Assembly: GCA_012512795.1 (NCBI GenBank)
Contig: JAAZDL010000161.1
Location: 1-12,359 of the forward strand
Reading direction: 5' to 3'
Length of the DNA: 12,359 nucleotides
Origin: Mycoplasmatota bacterium
Lineage (GTDB): Bacteria > Bacillota_I > Bacilli_A > RF39 > UBA660
Positions 1 to 6,321 of the stretch are shown one piece after another (position 1 is the stretch's first letter; every line of letters starts with the position of its first letter). The translations under genes were made by a program, and so were the position numbers. Below the pieces are notes generated by a model. That model did not search any database. It was given only the letters and a program-made list of their open reading frames with translations, and was not told the DNA's origin.

Positions 1-203
1 ACACAAGGATATTCAAGATAAGATAATAAGTAATTAAACTATGTGAACTTATCCGTGTAATGGCATATTAACTGATGAAGTAAAAGATAAATGTTTATTT
101 ATAATTTCAGTAAAATCTTTTATATCAAAAATATATTGAAATAAAACTATGAAAAACTTTTAATTAATAAATATGTGTAAAAGTATAAATAAAAGTAATG
201 ATT

Positions 204-235
204 AAATAACTAGATAAAGCTAGTTATTTTCTTTT
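204..235 (+). terminator. Rho-independent terminator of an upstream unit
   Basis: A perfect 10-bp stem, AAATAACTAG (204-213) with CTAGTTATTT (220-229), encloses a 6-nt loop and runs into a T-rich tail ending near 235. It would end a plus-strand transcript entering from the left edge and insulate the first gene from it. The stem is AT-rich, as expected in this genome. Confidence 0.7.
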
Positions 236-323
236 ATATAGAATTACTCATATTTATATGGTTTTACAAAATACATAGTTGACACTTTTATTACTCCATA
301 AAGAGAGTAAAATATAATAATAT

Positions 324-337
324 AAAACTATAGTTTT
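324..337. repeat. Perfect 14-bp palindrome upstream of the first gene
   Basis: AAAACTATAGTTTT reads the same on both strands and is followed by three more T (338-340). It lies between the two candidate promoters of the gene at 399. It could be a repressor site or a weak hairpin (5-bp stem, TATA loop, T-run). The AT-rich background makes a chance origin possible. Confidence 0.3.
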
Positions 338-368
338 TTTCACAAACTAATCACTTTTTTTATAGTTA

Positions 369-377
369 TGCTATAAT
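369..377 (+). promoter_or_regulatory. Extended -10 promoter of the metallopeptidase-like gene
   Basis: TG-C-TATAAT (369-377) is a perfect extended -10 element 21 nt before the ATG at 399. No good -35 is visible, which extended -10 promoters tolerate. The predicted transcription start near 384 is just before the Shine-Dalgarno AAGGAG at 387-392. Confidence 0.55.
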
Positions 378-398
378 TAAATAAATAAGGAGTATGAT

Positions 399-1415
399 AT
401 GAAGAGTAGGTCTCAGAGAGAATATGAATTAATGAGTAGTGGGTTAGTTGATTCTATTAAGTCTATATATCGTGGTACGAATCATAATATACCTAGTGAA
501 TATTTTATATTAATAGCTGATTATATAGATTCTATTAGTCAATTTAATGGTGATGATGGTTTATTTATAGATCCTATTTCTCTTGGTAAGAAGTTACCTA
601 GTTTATTATCTTCTATAACTAATAAACCTCTTAATGGTATATATGGTAGAACTGATGAAGATAGAATTACTATGAATTCTTTAAATGATTATGAAACTAA
701 TAAGTTATATTTTTTTCATGAACTTACTCATGCTATTCAAACATATAAAGATAACGATAAAGAAAAGTGTTCTTTTTATGATGGTCATAGTGGTATGTTT
801 TTAACTGAAGGTGCTACTCAGTTTACAGCTGAGTTATTATATAATAAATCTCGTGGATCTAATATGGAATATAAAAATCAATCTAGTGTTAGAGGGCAAA
901 GCCATCATACTACATATAGTGCTTTTTCTCAGTATCAATTAAATGGTAATATATTAATGCTTTTATCTACTAGTTTAAATATTCCATTTAATCAGTTACT
1001 TGCTTTAGGTTTTAGAAAAGACGGAAGAGAGCAACTTAAATCTTTATATGAATTATTTCCTGGTCAAGAAAATAAATTTGAAGAGTTTATGTTTGATTTA
1101 GAAAAGATATATGCTCTTGATAAATTAGTAATTAATGGACAATTAAATGAAATAAATAAAGAGCCTAGAAATATAATTATGGAAGATGGAACTTCTTTTT
1201 CAGGTAATATGACAATACAAGATGAACTTATTAGTAAAGTACAAAGAAATATAGCTGCTAATTTTATTGCTAATAATGATATTGAATATATTATGCAAAA
1301 TTATGAAATGTTTTCTTTATCTTTAACTACACCTAATCTTAAAAATGATTTTTTAAATACTATAAATGAATTATCTATGATTAGTAATAATCAAGATGTT
1401 TCGATAAATATATAG
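399..1415 (+). CDS. HExxH zinc-metallopeptidase-like protein, family not recognised
   Basis: This 338-residue protein has no signal peptide or membrane segment, so it should be cytoplasmic. It contains a zincin motif, HELTH, at residues 107-111 inside FFHELTHAIQ. A conserved-looking Glu follows at 137 (FLTEGATQF), the layout of a gluzincin in which two His and a downstream Glu hold the zinc and the Glu of HExxH is catalytic. The ~100 residues before and ~200 after resemble no family I can name. The start is fixed by AAGGAG six bases before ATG. The gene ends with TAG, and the next gene follows after 12 bases with a perfect Shine-Dalgarno, so it probably leads an operon with the membrane protein and the GH13 enzyme. 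Peptidase activity is inferred from the motif; substrate unknown. A non-peptidase zinc-binding role is possible. Confidence 0.8.
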   Translation: MKSRSQREYELMSSGLVDSIKSIYRGTNHNIPSEYFILIADYIDSISQFNGDDGLFIDPISLGKKLPSLLSSITNKPLNGIYGRTDEDRITMNSLNDYETNKLYFFHELTHAIQTYKDNDKEKCSFYDGHSGMFLTEGATQFTAELLYNKSRGSNMEYKNQSSVRGQSHHTTYSAFSQYQLNGNILMLLSTSLNIPFNQLLALGFRKDGREQLKSLYELFPGQENKFEEFMFDLEKIYALDKLVINGQLNEINKEPRNIIMEDGTSFSGNMTIQDELISKVQRNIAANFIANNDIEYIMQNYEMFSLSLTTPNLKNDFLNTINELSMISNNQDVSINI

Positions 1416-1427
1416 AAAGGAGGTTAT

Positions 1428-1997
1428 ATGAAAAAGTTAATTGGTTATTCTCTTAAAATAAATGATCCTGCTTTTGATGAGTATGTTAAGAAGACTAATA
1501 AGTTTATAATAATATTTACTATTATAGCTGTTGTTTTAGTGAATAGTGGTTTTTATATAGCTAGTATGAAAAGTAGTGAAATTAGTTTTCCTGAGGCTAT
1601 TTTTATTAGTACTTTGTTATCTATTATGTTTATAATTATATGTTTATTTAGTATTTTTAGTAGGAATAAAAATAAAACTTTTGATGGAGAGGTAGTAAGT
1701 AAGAATATTAAGAAAAAGGTTGATACTAGTGATGAGAATTCTTATAGTGATTATTTATTATATATTGTTAAAATTAAAGGTGATAATGGTAAAGTGAAAA
1801 AACTTAAATATAGAGATAATAATTCTATGTATAATTATTTTGAAGTAGGGGATAAAGTAAGGTATCATGGTTTATTAAAAACATTTGAAAAGTATGATAA
1901 GTCTAAAGATGAAATAATCTTCTGTAATGCATGTTTAACTAAACATAGTATAAATGATGAAGTTTGTTCTCATTGTAAGTGTCCACTTCTTAAATAG
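1428..1997 (+). CDS. Two-TM membrane protein with C-terminal zinc ribbon
   Basis: I do not recognise the family of this 189-residue protein, but its architecture is clear. After a short hydrophilic N-terminus come two transmembrane helices (about 26-46 and 57-77). A soluble domain (about 85-160) is rich in predicted beta strands (DGEVVSK, YLLYIVKIKG, FEVGDKVRYHG) and may be a small barrel. It ends in a zinc ribbon with Cys166-x2-Cys169 and Cys180-x2-Cys183, plus an extra Cys185. With both helices crossing and the tail cytosolic, the barrel and ribbon would face the cytoplasm. The start is set by AAAGGAGG at 1416-1423, the best ribosome site in the window, four bases before ATG. It lies 12 bases after the metallopeptidase-like gene and 17 before the GH13 gene with no terminator, so co-transcription is likely. 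Function unknown; a membrane scaffold or regulatory role is only a guess. Confidence 0.8.
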   Translation: MKKLIGYSLKINDPAFDEYVKKTNKFIIIFTIIAVVLVNSGFYIASMKSSEISFPEAIFISTLLSIMFIIICLFSIFSRNKNKTFDGEVVSKNIKKKVDTSDENSYSDYLLYIVKIKGDNGKVKKLKYRDNNSMYNYFEVGDKVRYHGLLKTFEKYDKSKDEIIFCNACLTKHSINDEVCSHCKCPLLK

Positions 1998-2014
1998 TCT
2001 TTATAGGGGGAATT

Positions 2015-3829
2015 ATGCATAATAATATTTGTAATATAGTTTTAGTTGATAGTTTTGAAAATGGAAATAATTATAAAGTTAATATAAGTACTTATGATAG
2101 TGGTTTTATAGATAATATGTACTTAGTTATTTTAAGTGGCAATGAAACTTTATATTTCCCTATGAAACATATTAAGTATGAAAATAACATTAATTATTTT
2201 GAAACTAATATCTTTTTAGAAACTAAAGCTATATATAAATATTATTTTTTTTATACTATGAATAATAAAGAGTATTTTATTAAAGATGATAATAAGTTTA
2301 AATTAAGTGTTAACTTTTCAGTTCCATCTTGGGCTAAAGGTAAAGTTATGTATCAAATATTTGTTGATAGATATAAAAGAGGTTCTACTTTAGAATTAGC
2401 TTTTATGAAAGGAAGAGTTATTCATAATTCATGGGATGAAAATGTAATAACTGGACCTGATAAAGATGGAGTGTGGAATAATGATTTTTATGGTGGTGAT
2501 TTAAAAGGTATTGCCTCTACTTTAGATTATATAAAGTCTTTAGGAGTAAGTATTATTTATTTAACACCTATTATGAGAAGTCAATCTAATCATAGATATG
2601 ATACTTCTGATTATGAAAATGTAGATCCTTATGCTGGGAGTAATGAAGATTTAAAAAGTTTATGTGACAAAGCACATGAAATGGGTATTAAAGTTATTTT
2701 GGATGCTGTGTTTAATCATACAGGTAATGATAGTAAGTATTTTAATGAATATAATACTTTTAATGAATTAGGAGCTTATCAAAGTATAGATTCTAAATAT
2801 AGCTCTTTTTATAAAAAGTATTATGAAGGAAATGAGTGTAAATTTAATTATTGGTGGGGTATGAAAAACTTACCTGTATGTGATAGTAATTCTAAAACTT
2901 GGCAAGAGTATATAGTTGGTAATGGCGGTATAATAGATAAATGGTTTAATTTAGGGATAGATGGTTTAAGATTAGATGTTGCGGATGAACTTTCTGATGA
3001 TATGTTAGAGAAAATAAGAGTAGCTGTTAAAAGGAATAAAGAAGATGGTTTTATTATAGGTGAAGTATGGGAAAACCCTATGAGAATGAATAGAAGTTAT
3101 ATTGAATCAGGTAAATCTATGGATACAGTTATGAATTATTCTTTCATTGATGCTTTAATAAGATATTTTAAATATGATGATGTTAATAAATTATCAAGTA
3201 TTATAGATAATATTAATAAAGAGTATCCAAAAGATACTATAAACTCTTTAATGAATTTTACTTCTACTCATGATATATCTAGAGCTATAAATATATTTTC
3301 ATCTAATGAGTTTAATGAATATTCTAAGTGGGCTTGGGATCTTAAAAATAATAATTTAGATTATTTACGTAATTTTTCTTTATCTAAAGAAAAAATCGAA
3401 TATGGAAAAAAAATATATAAGTTATATATATTTTCCCTTATATTTATGCCTGGTACTTTTTCAATATTTTATGGAGATGAAGTATGCCAAGAAGGTCTTG
3501 GTAATCTTGAAAATAGAAAACCATTTAATTTAAACATAAAAGATAAAGAAATGCTTGAGTATTTTAGATATGTATGTAATATAAGAAATAAAGAAAAGTT
3601 TTTAGAAGAAGCTGACTTAAATATACTTGAAATTAATAAAAAACTTCTTATGTTTGAAAGAAGTCTTTTAAAAGAAAAGATGTTAGTAGCTATTAATAAA
3701 AGTGATGAGGAGTTATCTTTGGATATACCAGAAGATTATAAAAGTTCTTCTAAAGCATATAAGTTAGAAAAATCAAGTAATAGTACACTATATCCATATA
3801 GTGCTTTAGCTATTAAAAATAATGGATAA
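2015..3829 (+). CDS. Neopullulanase/cyclomaltodextrinase-type GH13 alpha-glycosidase
   Basis: This 604-residue enzyme should hydrolyse alpha-1,4 (possibly alpha-1,6) bonds in maltodextrins, cyclodextrins or pullulan. Residues 1-105 look like the beta-sandwich N-domain typical of this subfamily. The (beta/alpha)8 barrel starts at VMYQIFVDRY (111-120), with NDFYGGDL (156-163) as in neopullulanases. All catalytic regions are intact: region I DAVFNHTG (from Asp230), region II GLRLDVAD with nucleophile Asp321, region III GEVW with acid/base Glu350, and region IV STHD with Asp420. A small beta domain closes the protein. Length is normal for the family. No signal peptide is present, so it acts in the cytoplasm on imported oligosaccharides. 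ATG follows GGGGGA (2006-2011) by three bases. It is probably the last gene of an operon, and no terminator separates it from the next promoter. Exact substrate cannot be set from sequence. Confidence 0.92.
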   Translation: MHNNICNIVLVDSFENGNNYKVNISTYDSGFIDNMYLVILSGNETLYFPMKHIKYENNINYFETNIFLETKAIYKYYFFYTMNNKEYFIKDDNKFKLSVNFSVPSWAKGKVMYQIFVDRYKRGSTLELAFMKGRVIHNSWDENVITGPDKDGVWNNDFYGGDLKGIASTLDYIKSLGVSIIYLTPIMRSQSNHRYDTSDYENVDPYAGSNEDLKSLCDKAHEMGIKVILDAVFNHTGNDSKYFNEYNTFNELGAYQSIDSKYSSFYKKYYEGNECKFNYWWGMKNLPVCDSNSKTWQEYIVGNGGIIDKWFNLGIDGLRLDVADELSDDMLEKIRVAVKRNKEDGFIIGEVWENPMRMNRSYIESGKSMDTVMNYSFIDALIRYFKYDDVNKLSSIIDNINKEYPKDTINSLMNFTSTHDISRAINIFSSNEFNEYSKWAWDLKNNNLDYLRNFSLSKEKIEYGKKIYKLYIFSLIFMPGTFSIFYGDEVCQEGLGNLENRKPFNLNIKDKEMLEYFRYVCNIRNKEKFLEEADLNILEINKKLLMFERSLLKEKMLVAINKSDEELSLDIPEDYKSSSKAYKLEKSSNSTLYPYSALAIKNNG

Positions 3830-3831
3830 AC

Positions 3832-3860
3832 TTTACACAATAAAATTAAAGTAGTATATT
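3832..3860 (+). promoter_or_regulatory. Sigma-70-type promoter of the HD-domain gene
   Basis: TTTACA (3832-3837) and TATATT (3855-3860) are separated by exactly 17 bases, the best -35/-10 pair in the window. The -35 begins two bases after the GH13 stop codon. The -10 ends 19 bases before the preferred ATG at 3880, giving a predicted leader of about 13 bases. Confidence 0.65.
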
Positions 3861-3869
3861 AAATGTAAT

Positions 3870-3876
3870 GGGGGAG
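3870..3876 (+). promoter_or_regulatory. Ribosome binding site deciding the HD gene start
   Basis: GGGGGAG lies three bases before ATG 3880, matching the short spacing at the GH13 gene (GGGGGA, three bases, ATG 2015). An in-frame ATG at 3868 would put this site inside the coding sequence and has no Shine-Dalgarno of its own. Confidence 0.65.
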
Positions 3877-3879
3877 TTT

Positions 3880-4551
3880 ATGAATGATAGATATGATAGT
3901 GCGATAAAATTTTATTTATTAGCAACTAAATTAAAATATAAATTAAGAAGTGGATGGGATAGTAGTCACTGGAATATTAATAGTGATAGATTAGAGAGTA
4001 TAGCTGAACATGTTTATGGAACACTTATTTTAGCTATAAGTTTAGATTCTGCTTTAGTATTAGAAAATGAACTAGAAAGTCAAATAAATTTTGATAAAGT
4101 ATTAAAGATGTTAGTAATTCATGAAATAGGTGAAGTGTTAATTGGAGATATAACTCCTTTTGATAATATAACTCCTCTTGAAAAAAAAGAAATGGAACAT
4201 AAAGCTGTTATTGAAGTTGTTGGAGATTTATTTAAAAAAGAAGAATTAATTAGCATTATGTTTGAATTTGATGAAAGAAAAACACCTGAGGCAAAGTTTG
4301 CTTATTATTGTGATAAGATGGAAGCTGATATTCAAGCTAAAGTATATCAAGATAATGGTTTACAAAGGCCTTTAAGTGATCAAGAAAACAATGTTGTATT
4401 TAATAATAGTAAAGTACAAAAGATGGTAGAATCTGGAGCTAGTACTGCTTTTGATATATGGTATGAGTGGGATAAACATATATTTGAAGAAAATAATATG
4501 TTTAAAACATTACATAAACGTATTAAAGAAAAAGATACTAATATGATATAA
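3880..4551 (+). CDS. HD-domain 5'-deoxynucleotidase-like protein (HDDC2/YfbR type)
   Basis: This 223-residue cytoplasmic protein belongs to the HD superfamily group that includes human HDDC2 and E. coli YfbR, which dephosphorylate deoxynucleoside 5'-monophosphates. Visible family motifs are LRSGW (W26), ESIAEH (His44), IHEIGEVLIGD (His81, Glu82, Glu85, Asp90) and CDKMEADIQAK (Asp145). The second metal-ligand pair reads His-Glu where the classic motif is His-Asp; Glu is a conservative change. I chose ATG 3880 over the in-frame ATG 3868 because GGGGGAG lies directly before it; the longer form would be 227 residues. The last codons, ATG ATA TAA, overlap the next gene's -10 box. It sits beside an alkyltransferase homologue, which hints at a nucleotide-pool or DNA-maintenance role, but shared function is inference. 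Confidence 0.85.
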   Translation: MNDRYDSAIKFYLLATKLKYKLRSGWDSSHWNINSDRLESIAEHVYGTLILAISLDSALVLENELESQINFDKVLKMLVIHEIGEVLIGDITPFDNITPLEKKEMEHKAVIEVVGDLFKKEELISIMFEFDERKTPEAKFAYYCDKMEADIQAKVYQDNGLQRPLSDQENNVVFNNSKVQKMVESGASTAFDIWYEWDKHIFEENNMFKTLHKRIKEKDTNMI

Positions 4552-4552
4552 T
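4544..4552 (+). promoter_or_regulatory. Extended -10 promoter overlapping the HD gene stop codon
   Basis: TG-A-TATAAT (4544-4552) is a perfect extended -10. It contains the TAA stop (4549-4551) of the gene before. It ends 16 bases before ATG 4569, so the predicted transcription start (about 4559) falls at the Shine-Dalgarno itself. No strong -35 is visible. Confidence 0.5.
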
Positions 4553-4557
4553 ATTTT

Positions 4558-4563
4558 AGGTGA
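4558..4563 (+). promoter_or_regulatory. Ribosome binding site deciding the alkyltransferase start
   Basis: AGGTGA precedes ATG 4569 by five bases. The same hexamer serves the genes at 8163 and 9478 at four-base spacing, and the minus-strand regulator. A GTG at 4560 is in frame but lies inside this site, so it is unlikely to be the start. Confidence 0.7.
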
Positions 4564-4568
4564 GTTAT

Positions 4569-5099
4569 ATGGTATATTATAATGAAATTAATGTTGGTGA
4601 TAAAAAAATATATGCTACTAGTGATGGAGAGGCTATTACTAGTTTATATTTTGAAAAGGAAAAGTGTTTTGATAAATTTTGTACTTTAGATGATAATTTA
4701 AAAATATTTGAATCTTTAAAAAAGTGGTTAAATATTTATTTTTCAGGTATTGAACCTGATTTTAATATTCCTATTAAGTATAGCGGAAGTGATTTTAGAG
4801 TTTCTGTATGGAATGAATTATTAAAAATACCATATGGTAAAACTATTACATATAAGGACATTGCCAATAGTCTTGAATTATCTTTAAAGAAAAGGGTATC
4901 TGCTCAAGCAGTAGGTGGAGCTGTTGGTAGTAATCCTATTAGTATAATAATTCCTTGTAATCGTGTAATAGGTAAAAGTGGTAATTTAACAGGTTATTCT
5001 GGCGGTATGCATAATAAGATAGATTTATTAAAATTAGAGAAAGTTAACATGGACAAAATGTATGTTATTTCTAATAATCGTAAAGAATATATGTTATAA
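4569..5099 (+). CDS. ogt: O6-alkylguanine-DNA alkyltransferase homologue with altered active site
   Basis: This 176-residue protein is of the MGMT/Ogt family, which moves alkyl groups from O6 of guanine in DNA onto an active-site Cys in a single-turnover repair. The N-terminal region (1-70) precedes the methylase domain: FRVSVWNELLKIPYGKTITY (76-95), the wing-helix AVGGAVGSNP (114-123), IPCNRVIG (128-135) and GYSGGMHNK...LLKLE (to Glu157). The acceptor Cys130 and Tyr95 are present. The usual PCHRV is PCNRV (Asn131 in place of His), and Gln113 is at the position of human Arg128, the nucleotide-flipping 'arginine finger', 17 residues before the Cys in both. It is therefore not a Cys-less alkyltransferase-like protein, but its rate or lesion range may differ. 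Start at ATG 4569 rests on AGGTGA. It follows the HD nucleotidase by 17 bases and precedes the DedA gene by 17 bases. Confidence 0.88.
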   Translation: MVYYNEINVGDKKIYATSDGEAITSLYFEKEKCFDKFCTLDDNLKIFESLKKWLNIYFSGIEPDFNIPIKYSGSDFRVSVWNELLKIPYGKTITYKDIANSLELSLKKRVSAQAVGGAVGSNPISIIIPCNRVIGKSGNLTGYSGGMHNKIDLLKLEKVNMDKMYVISNNRKEYML

Positions 5100-5100
5100 T
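5092..5100 (+). promoter_or_regulatory. Extended -10 promoter overlapping the alkyltransferase stop codon
   Basis: TG-T-TATAAT (5092-5100) is a perfect extended -10 built from the last codons ATG TTA TAA plus one base. It ends 16 bases before ATG 5117, with the Shine-Dalgarno AGAGGT at 5107-5112, exactly where transcription would start. This repeats the arrangement one gene earlier. Confidence 0.5.
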
Positions 5101-5116
5101 TAATAAAGAGGTAAAG

Positions 5117-5731
5117 ATGGAAGAATTAATAATTAGTATAATGAATGTTTATGGTTATTTAGGAATATTTCTTTTAATTATGATAGAAAACTTATTTCCT
5201 CCTATACCATCTGAAGTAATACTTACATTTGGTGGTTTTATGACTACTTCATCAAATATAACTATTACTGGAGTAATAATAGCATCTACTTTAGGTTCTG
5301 TTATTGGTGCTTTTATGCTTTATTATATTGGTAAGATTTTAAATAAAGAAAGACTTATTAAAATAGTAACAAGTAAATATGGTAAATTACTTAGAGTTAA
5401 ACCTAAAGATATTGAATCTGCTGATAAATGGTTTGATACTAAAGGATACAAGACTGTTTTTTATTGTAGATTTATTCCTATAGTTAGAAGTTTAATTAGT
5501 ATACCTGCTGGTATGAGTGAAATGCCAATTAAAAAGTTTACATTATATACTGCTCTTGGTAGTGTTATGTGGAATAGTATATTAGTTCTTATTGGTGTTT
5601 ATGCAGGTGAGAAAAGAACTATAATAGTAAAATTTATTGATCAGTTTTCTCATGTTATATTAGTATTATTAATAATAAGTTTTATTGTATTTGTGATATG
5701 GTTTTATAAAACTAAATTTAAAAAGAAATAA
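5117..5731 (+). CDS. DedA/SNARE-associated (VTT) family membrane protein
   Basis: This 204-residue integral membrane protein is a DedA family member; several bacterial DedA proteins flip polyprenyl phosphate or phospholipids and support envelope homeostasis. Family hallmarks are ENLFPPIPSE (24-33), placing acidic Glu24 and Glu33 around a re-entrant Pro-rich loop, and YCRFIPIVRSLISIPAGM (116-133) with Arg118 and Arg124. Hydrophobic segments lie near 12-26, 50-72, 141-163 and 176-196, and a basic tail (KFKKK) closes the protein. Length is typical. The start follows AGAGGT by four bases. The final codons AAA AAG AAA TAA form the left arm of the shared terminator with the convergent regulator gene. 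The substrate cannot be told from sequence. Confidence 0.92.
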   Translation: MEELIISIMNVYGYLGIFLLIMIENLFPPIPSEVILTFGGFMTTSSNITITGVIIASTLGSVIGAFMLYYIGKILNKERLIKIVTSKYGKLLRVKPKDIESADKWFDTKGYKTVFYCRFIPIVRSLISIPAGMSEMPIKKFTLYTALGSVMWNSILVLIGVYAGEKRTIIVKFIDQFSHVILVLLIISFIVFVIWFYKTKFKKK

Positions 5732-5748
5732 TTAAGTATTTCTTTTTT
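5720..5748. terminator. Bidirectional terminator shared by convergent genes
   Basis: A perfect 11-bp stem, AAAAAGAAATA (5720-5730) with TATTTCTTTTT (5737-5747), and a 6-nt loop give a U-tract in both directions. It overlaps the DedA stop codon (5729-5731) and abuts the TetR stop (5747-5749, minus), so one hairpin ends both genes within a 15-base gap. Confidence 0.75.
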
Positions 5749-6265
5749 ATTTGAATAGTCTATCTACAAATATTTTAGCTAATTCTTCTGATGTTTCCTT
5801 GCAACCATTTATTAGCCATATTTTACATGTATTATATAAAGCACCACTTAATATATATAGATTATATTTAGATGATGTTTCGTTATGTTCTTCTGGATAA
5901 AAATTAAATATATAATCATTTATTTTATTTTGTATTATGTTTGATAAGTTTGATTTTTCAAGTGTAATGACAAAGTTTTCATGTTTCTTAAAAAAATTAA
6001 AAGCGTGAAGTATAAGAGGGTACATTGAGTCTTTATTATTATCTATTATATATTGTCTTTGGTTCCCGTATTTTTCTAATATTTCAGTCATATAGTTATT
6101 TAATATATCTTCTTTTTTAAAGTAATTTCTATAATATGACATTCTAGATACTCCTGCTTTTTTAGTTATTTCAGTGATTGTTATATCTTTAAATTCTTTT
6201 GTGCTCATTAAATCTACTAGTGCATTTGCAATACATTCTTTAATAAATGAATTATTATTATTCAA
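5747..6265 (-). CDS. TetR/AcrR-family transcriptional regulator
   Basis: This 172-residue protein is a short TetR-type repressor. Residues 6-50 form the three-helix DNA-binding domain, with the helix-turn-helix ITITEITKKAGVSRMSYYRNYFKKEDIL clearly of the family. The C-terminal ligand/dimer domain ends with LSGALYNTCKIWLINGCKETSEELAKIFVDRL, as in small Firmicute TetR proteins. The start is TTG (6265-6263): no in-frame ATG lies before the HTH, and AAGAGGTGA sits six bases upstream. It is divergent from the acyl-CoA synthetase-like gene. Two related palindromes fill the gap, one at its own promoter and one on the synthetase -10, so it most likely represses both and is released by a ligand, plausibly an acyl-CoA or fatty acid. 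Target assignment is from arrangement; the ligand is inference. Confidence 0.9.
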   Translation of the reverse strand: MNNNNSFIKECIANALVDLMSTKEFKDITITEITKKAGVSRMSYYRNYFKKEDILNNYMTEILEKYGNQRQYIIDNNKDSMYPLILHAFNFFKKHENFVITLEKSNLSNIIQNKINDYIFNFYPEEHNETSSKYNLYILSGALYNTCKIWLINGCKETSEELAKIFVDRLFK

Positions 6266-6271
6266 ACAAAA

Positions 6272-6280
6272 TCACCTCTT
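6272..6280 (-). promoter_or_regulatory. Ribosome binding site supporting a TTG start
   Basis: On the minus strand AAGAGGTGA lies six bases before TTG (6265-6263). The TTG-initiated frame places the TetR DNA-binding helices at their normal distance from the N-terminus. The first in-frame ATG would delete part of helix one. Confidence 0.65.
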
Positions 6281-6297
6281 TTGTAACATTGTTATAA
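6281..6297. promoter_or_regulatory. Probable TetR operator at the regulator's own promoter
   Basis: TTGTAACA-T-TGTTATAA is a 17-bp palindrome with one mismatched pair (6283/6295). Its half-sites are those of the stronger palindrome at 6322-6343 in inverted order. It begins at the last base of the minus-strand -10 (6302-6297) and covers the predicted transcription start of the regulator, so binding should give autorepression. Confidence 0.6.
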
Positions 6298-6302
6298 TTA
6301 TA
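6297..6302 (-). promoter_or_regulatory. -10 box of the TetR gene
   Basis: TATAAT reads on the minus strand from 6302 to 6297, 31 bases before the TTG start. No strong -35 is seen. It abuts the 6281-6297 palindrome, as expected for an autoregulated repressor. Confidence 0.45.
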
Positions 6303-6321
6303 TATAGTTAATAAAATAAAA

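Larger units (their letters stand above)
1..371. other. Non-coding leader region before the first gene
   Basis: No convincing gene lies in these bases. A short open stretch at 2-37, reading HKDIQDKIISN then TAA, could be the 3' end of an upstream plus-strand gene, but eleven residues cannot be identified. Positions 38-203 are AT-rich with many stops in all frames and only a weak 7-bp inverted repeat (ACTTTTA 156-162, TAAAAGT 178-184). A terminator follows at 204-235. Beyond it lie candidate promoter elements: a TTGACA at 279-284 with no -10 at usable spacing, a TATAAT at 313-318 behind a weak TTACTC (291-296, 16-nt spacer), and a palindrome, AAAACTATAGTTTT, at 324-337. I see no tRNA, riboswitch or conserved RNA structure that I recognise. 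Confidence 0.5.

Noticed and set aside
156..184. Inverted repeat ACTTTTA / TAAAAGT with a 15-base loop, considered as a small RNA or second terminator
   Set aside because: Seven AT-rich pairs with one G-C and a long loop are too weak, and no T-run follows.
279..284. Perfect -35 hexamer TTGACA
   Set aside because: The nearest -10-like boxes lie at spacers of 23 and 28 bases (TAAAAT 308-313 and TATAAT 313-318), far from the usual 16-18, so it is not called as a promoter.
4560..4571. GTG start for the alkyltransferase gene, three codons upstream
   Set aside because: The GTG is part of the AGGTGA ribosome site used by other genes in the window; ATG 4569 has the right spacing.
399..5731. Possible defence or toxin-antitoxin island around the HExxH and HD proteins
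   Set aside because: HExxH and HD domains occur in some defence systems, but here they have separate promoters and housekeeping-type neighbours, with no nuclease, sensor, integrase or repeat to support it.
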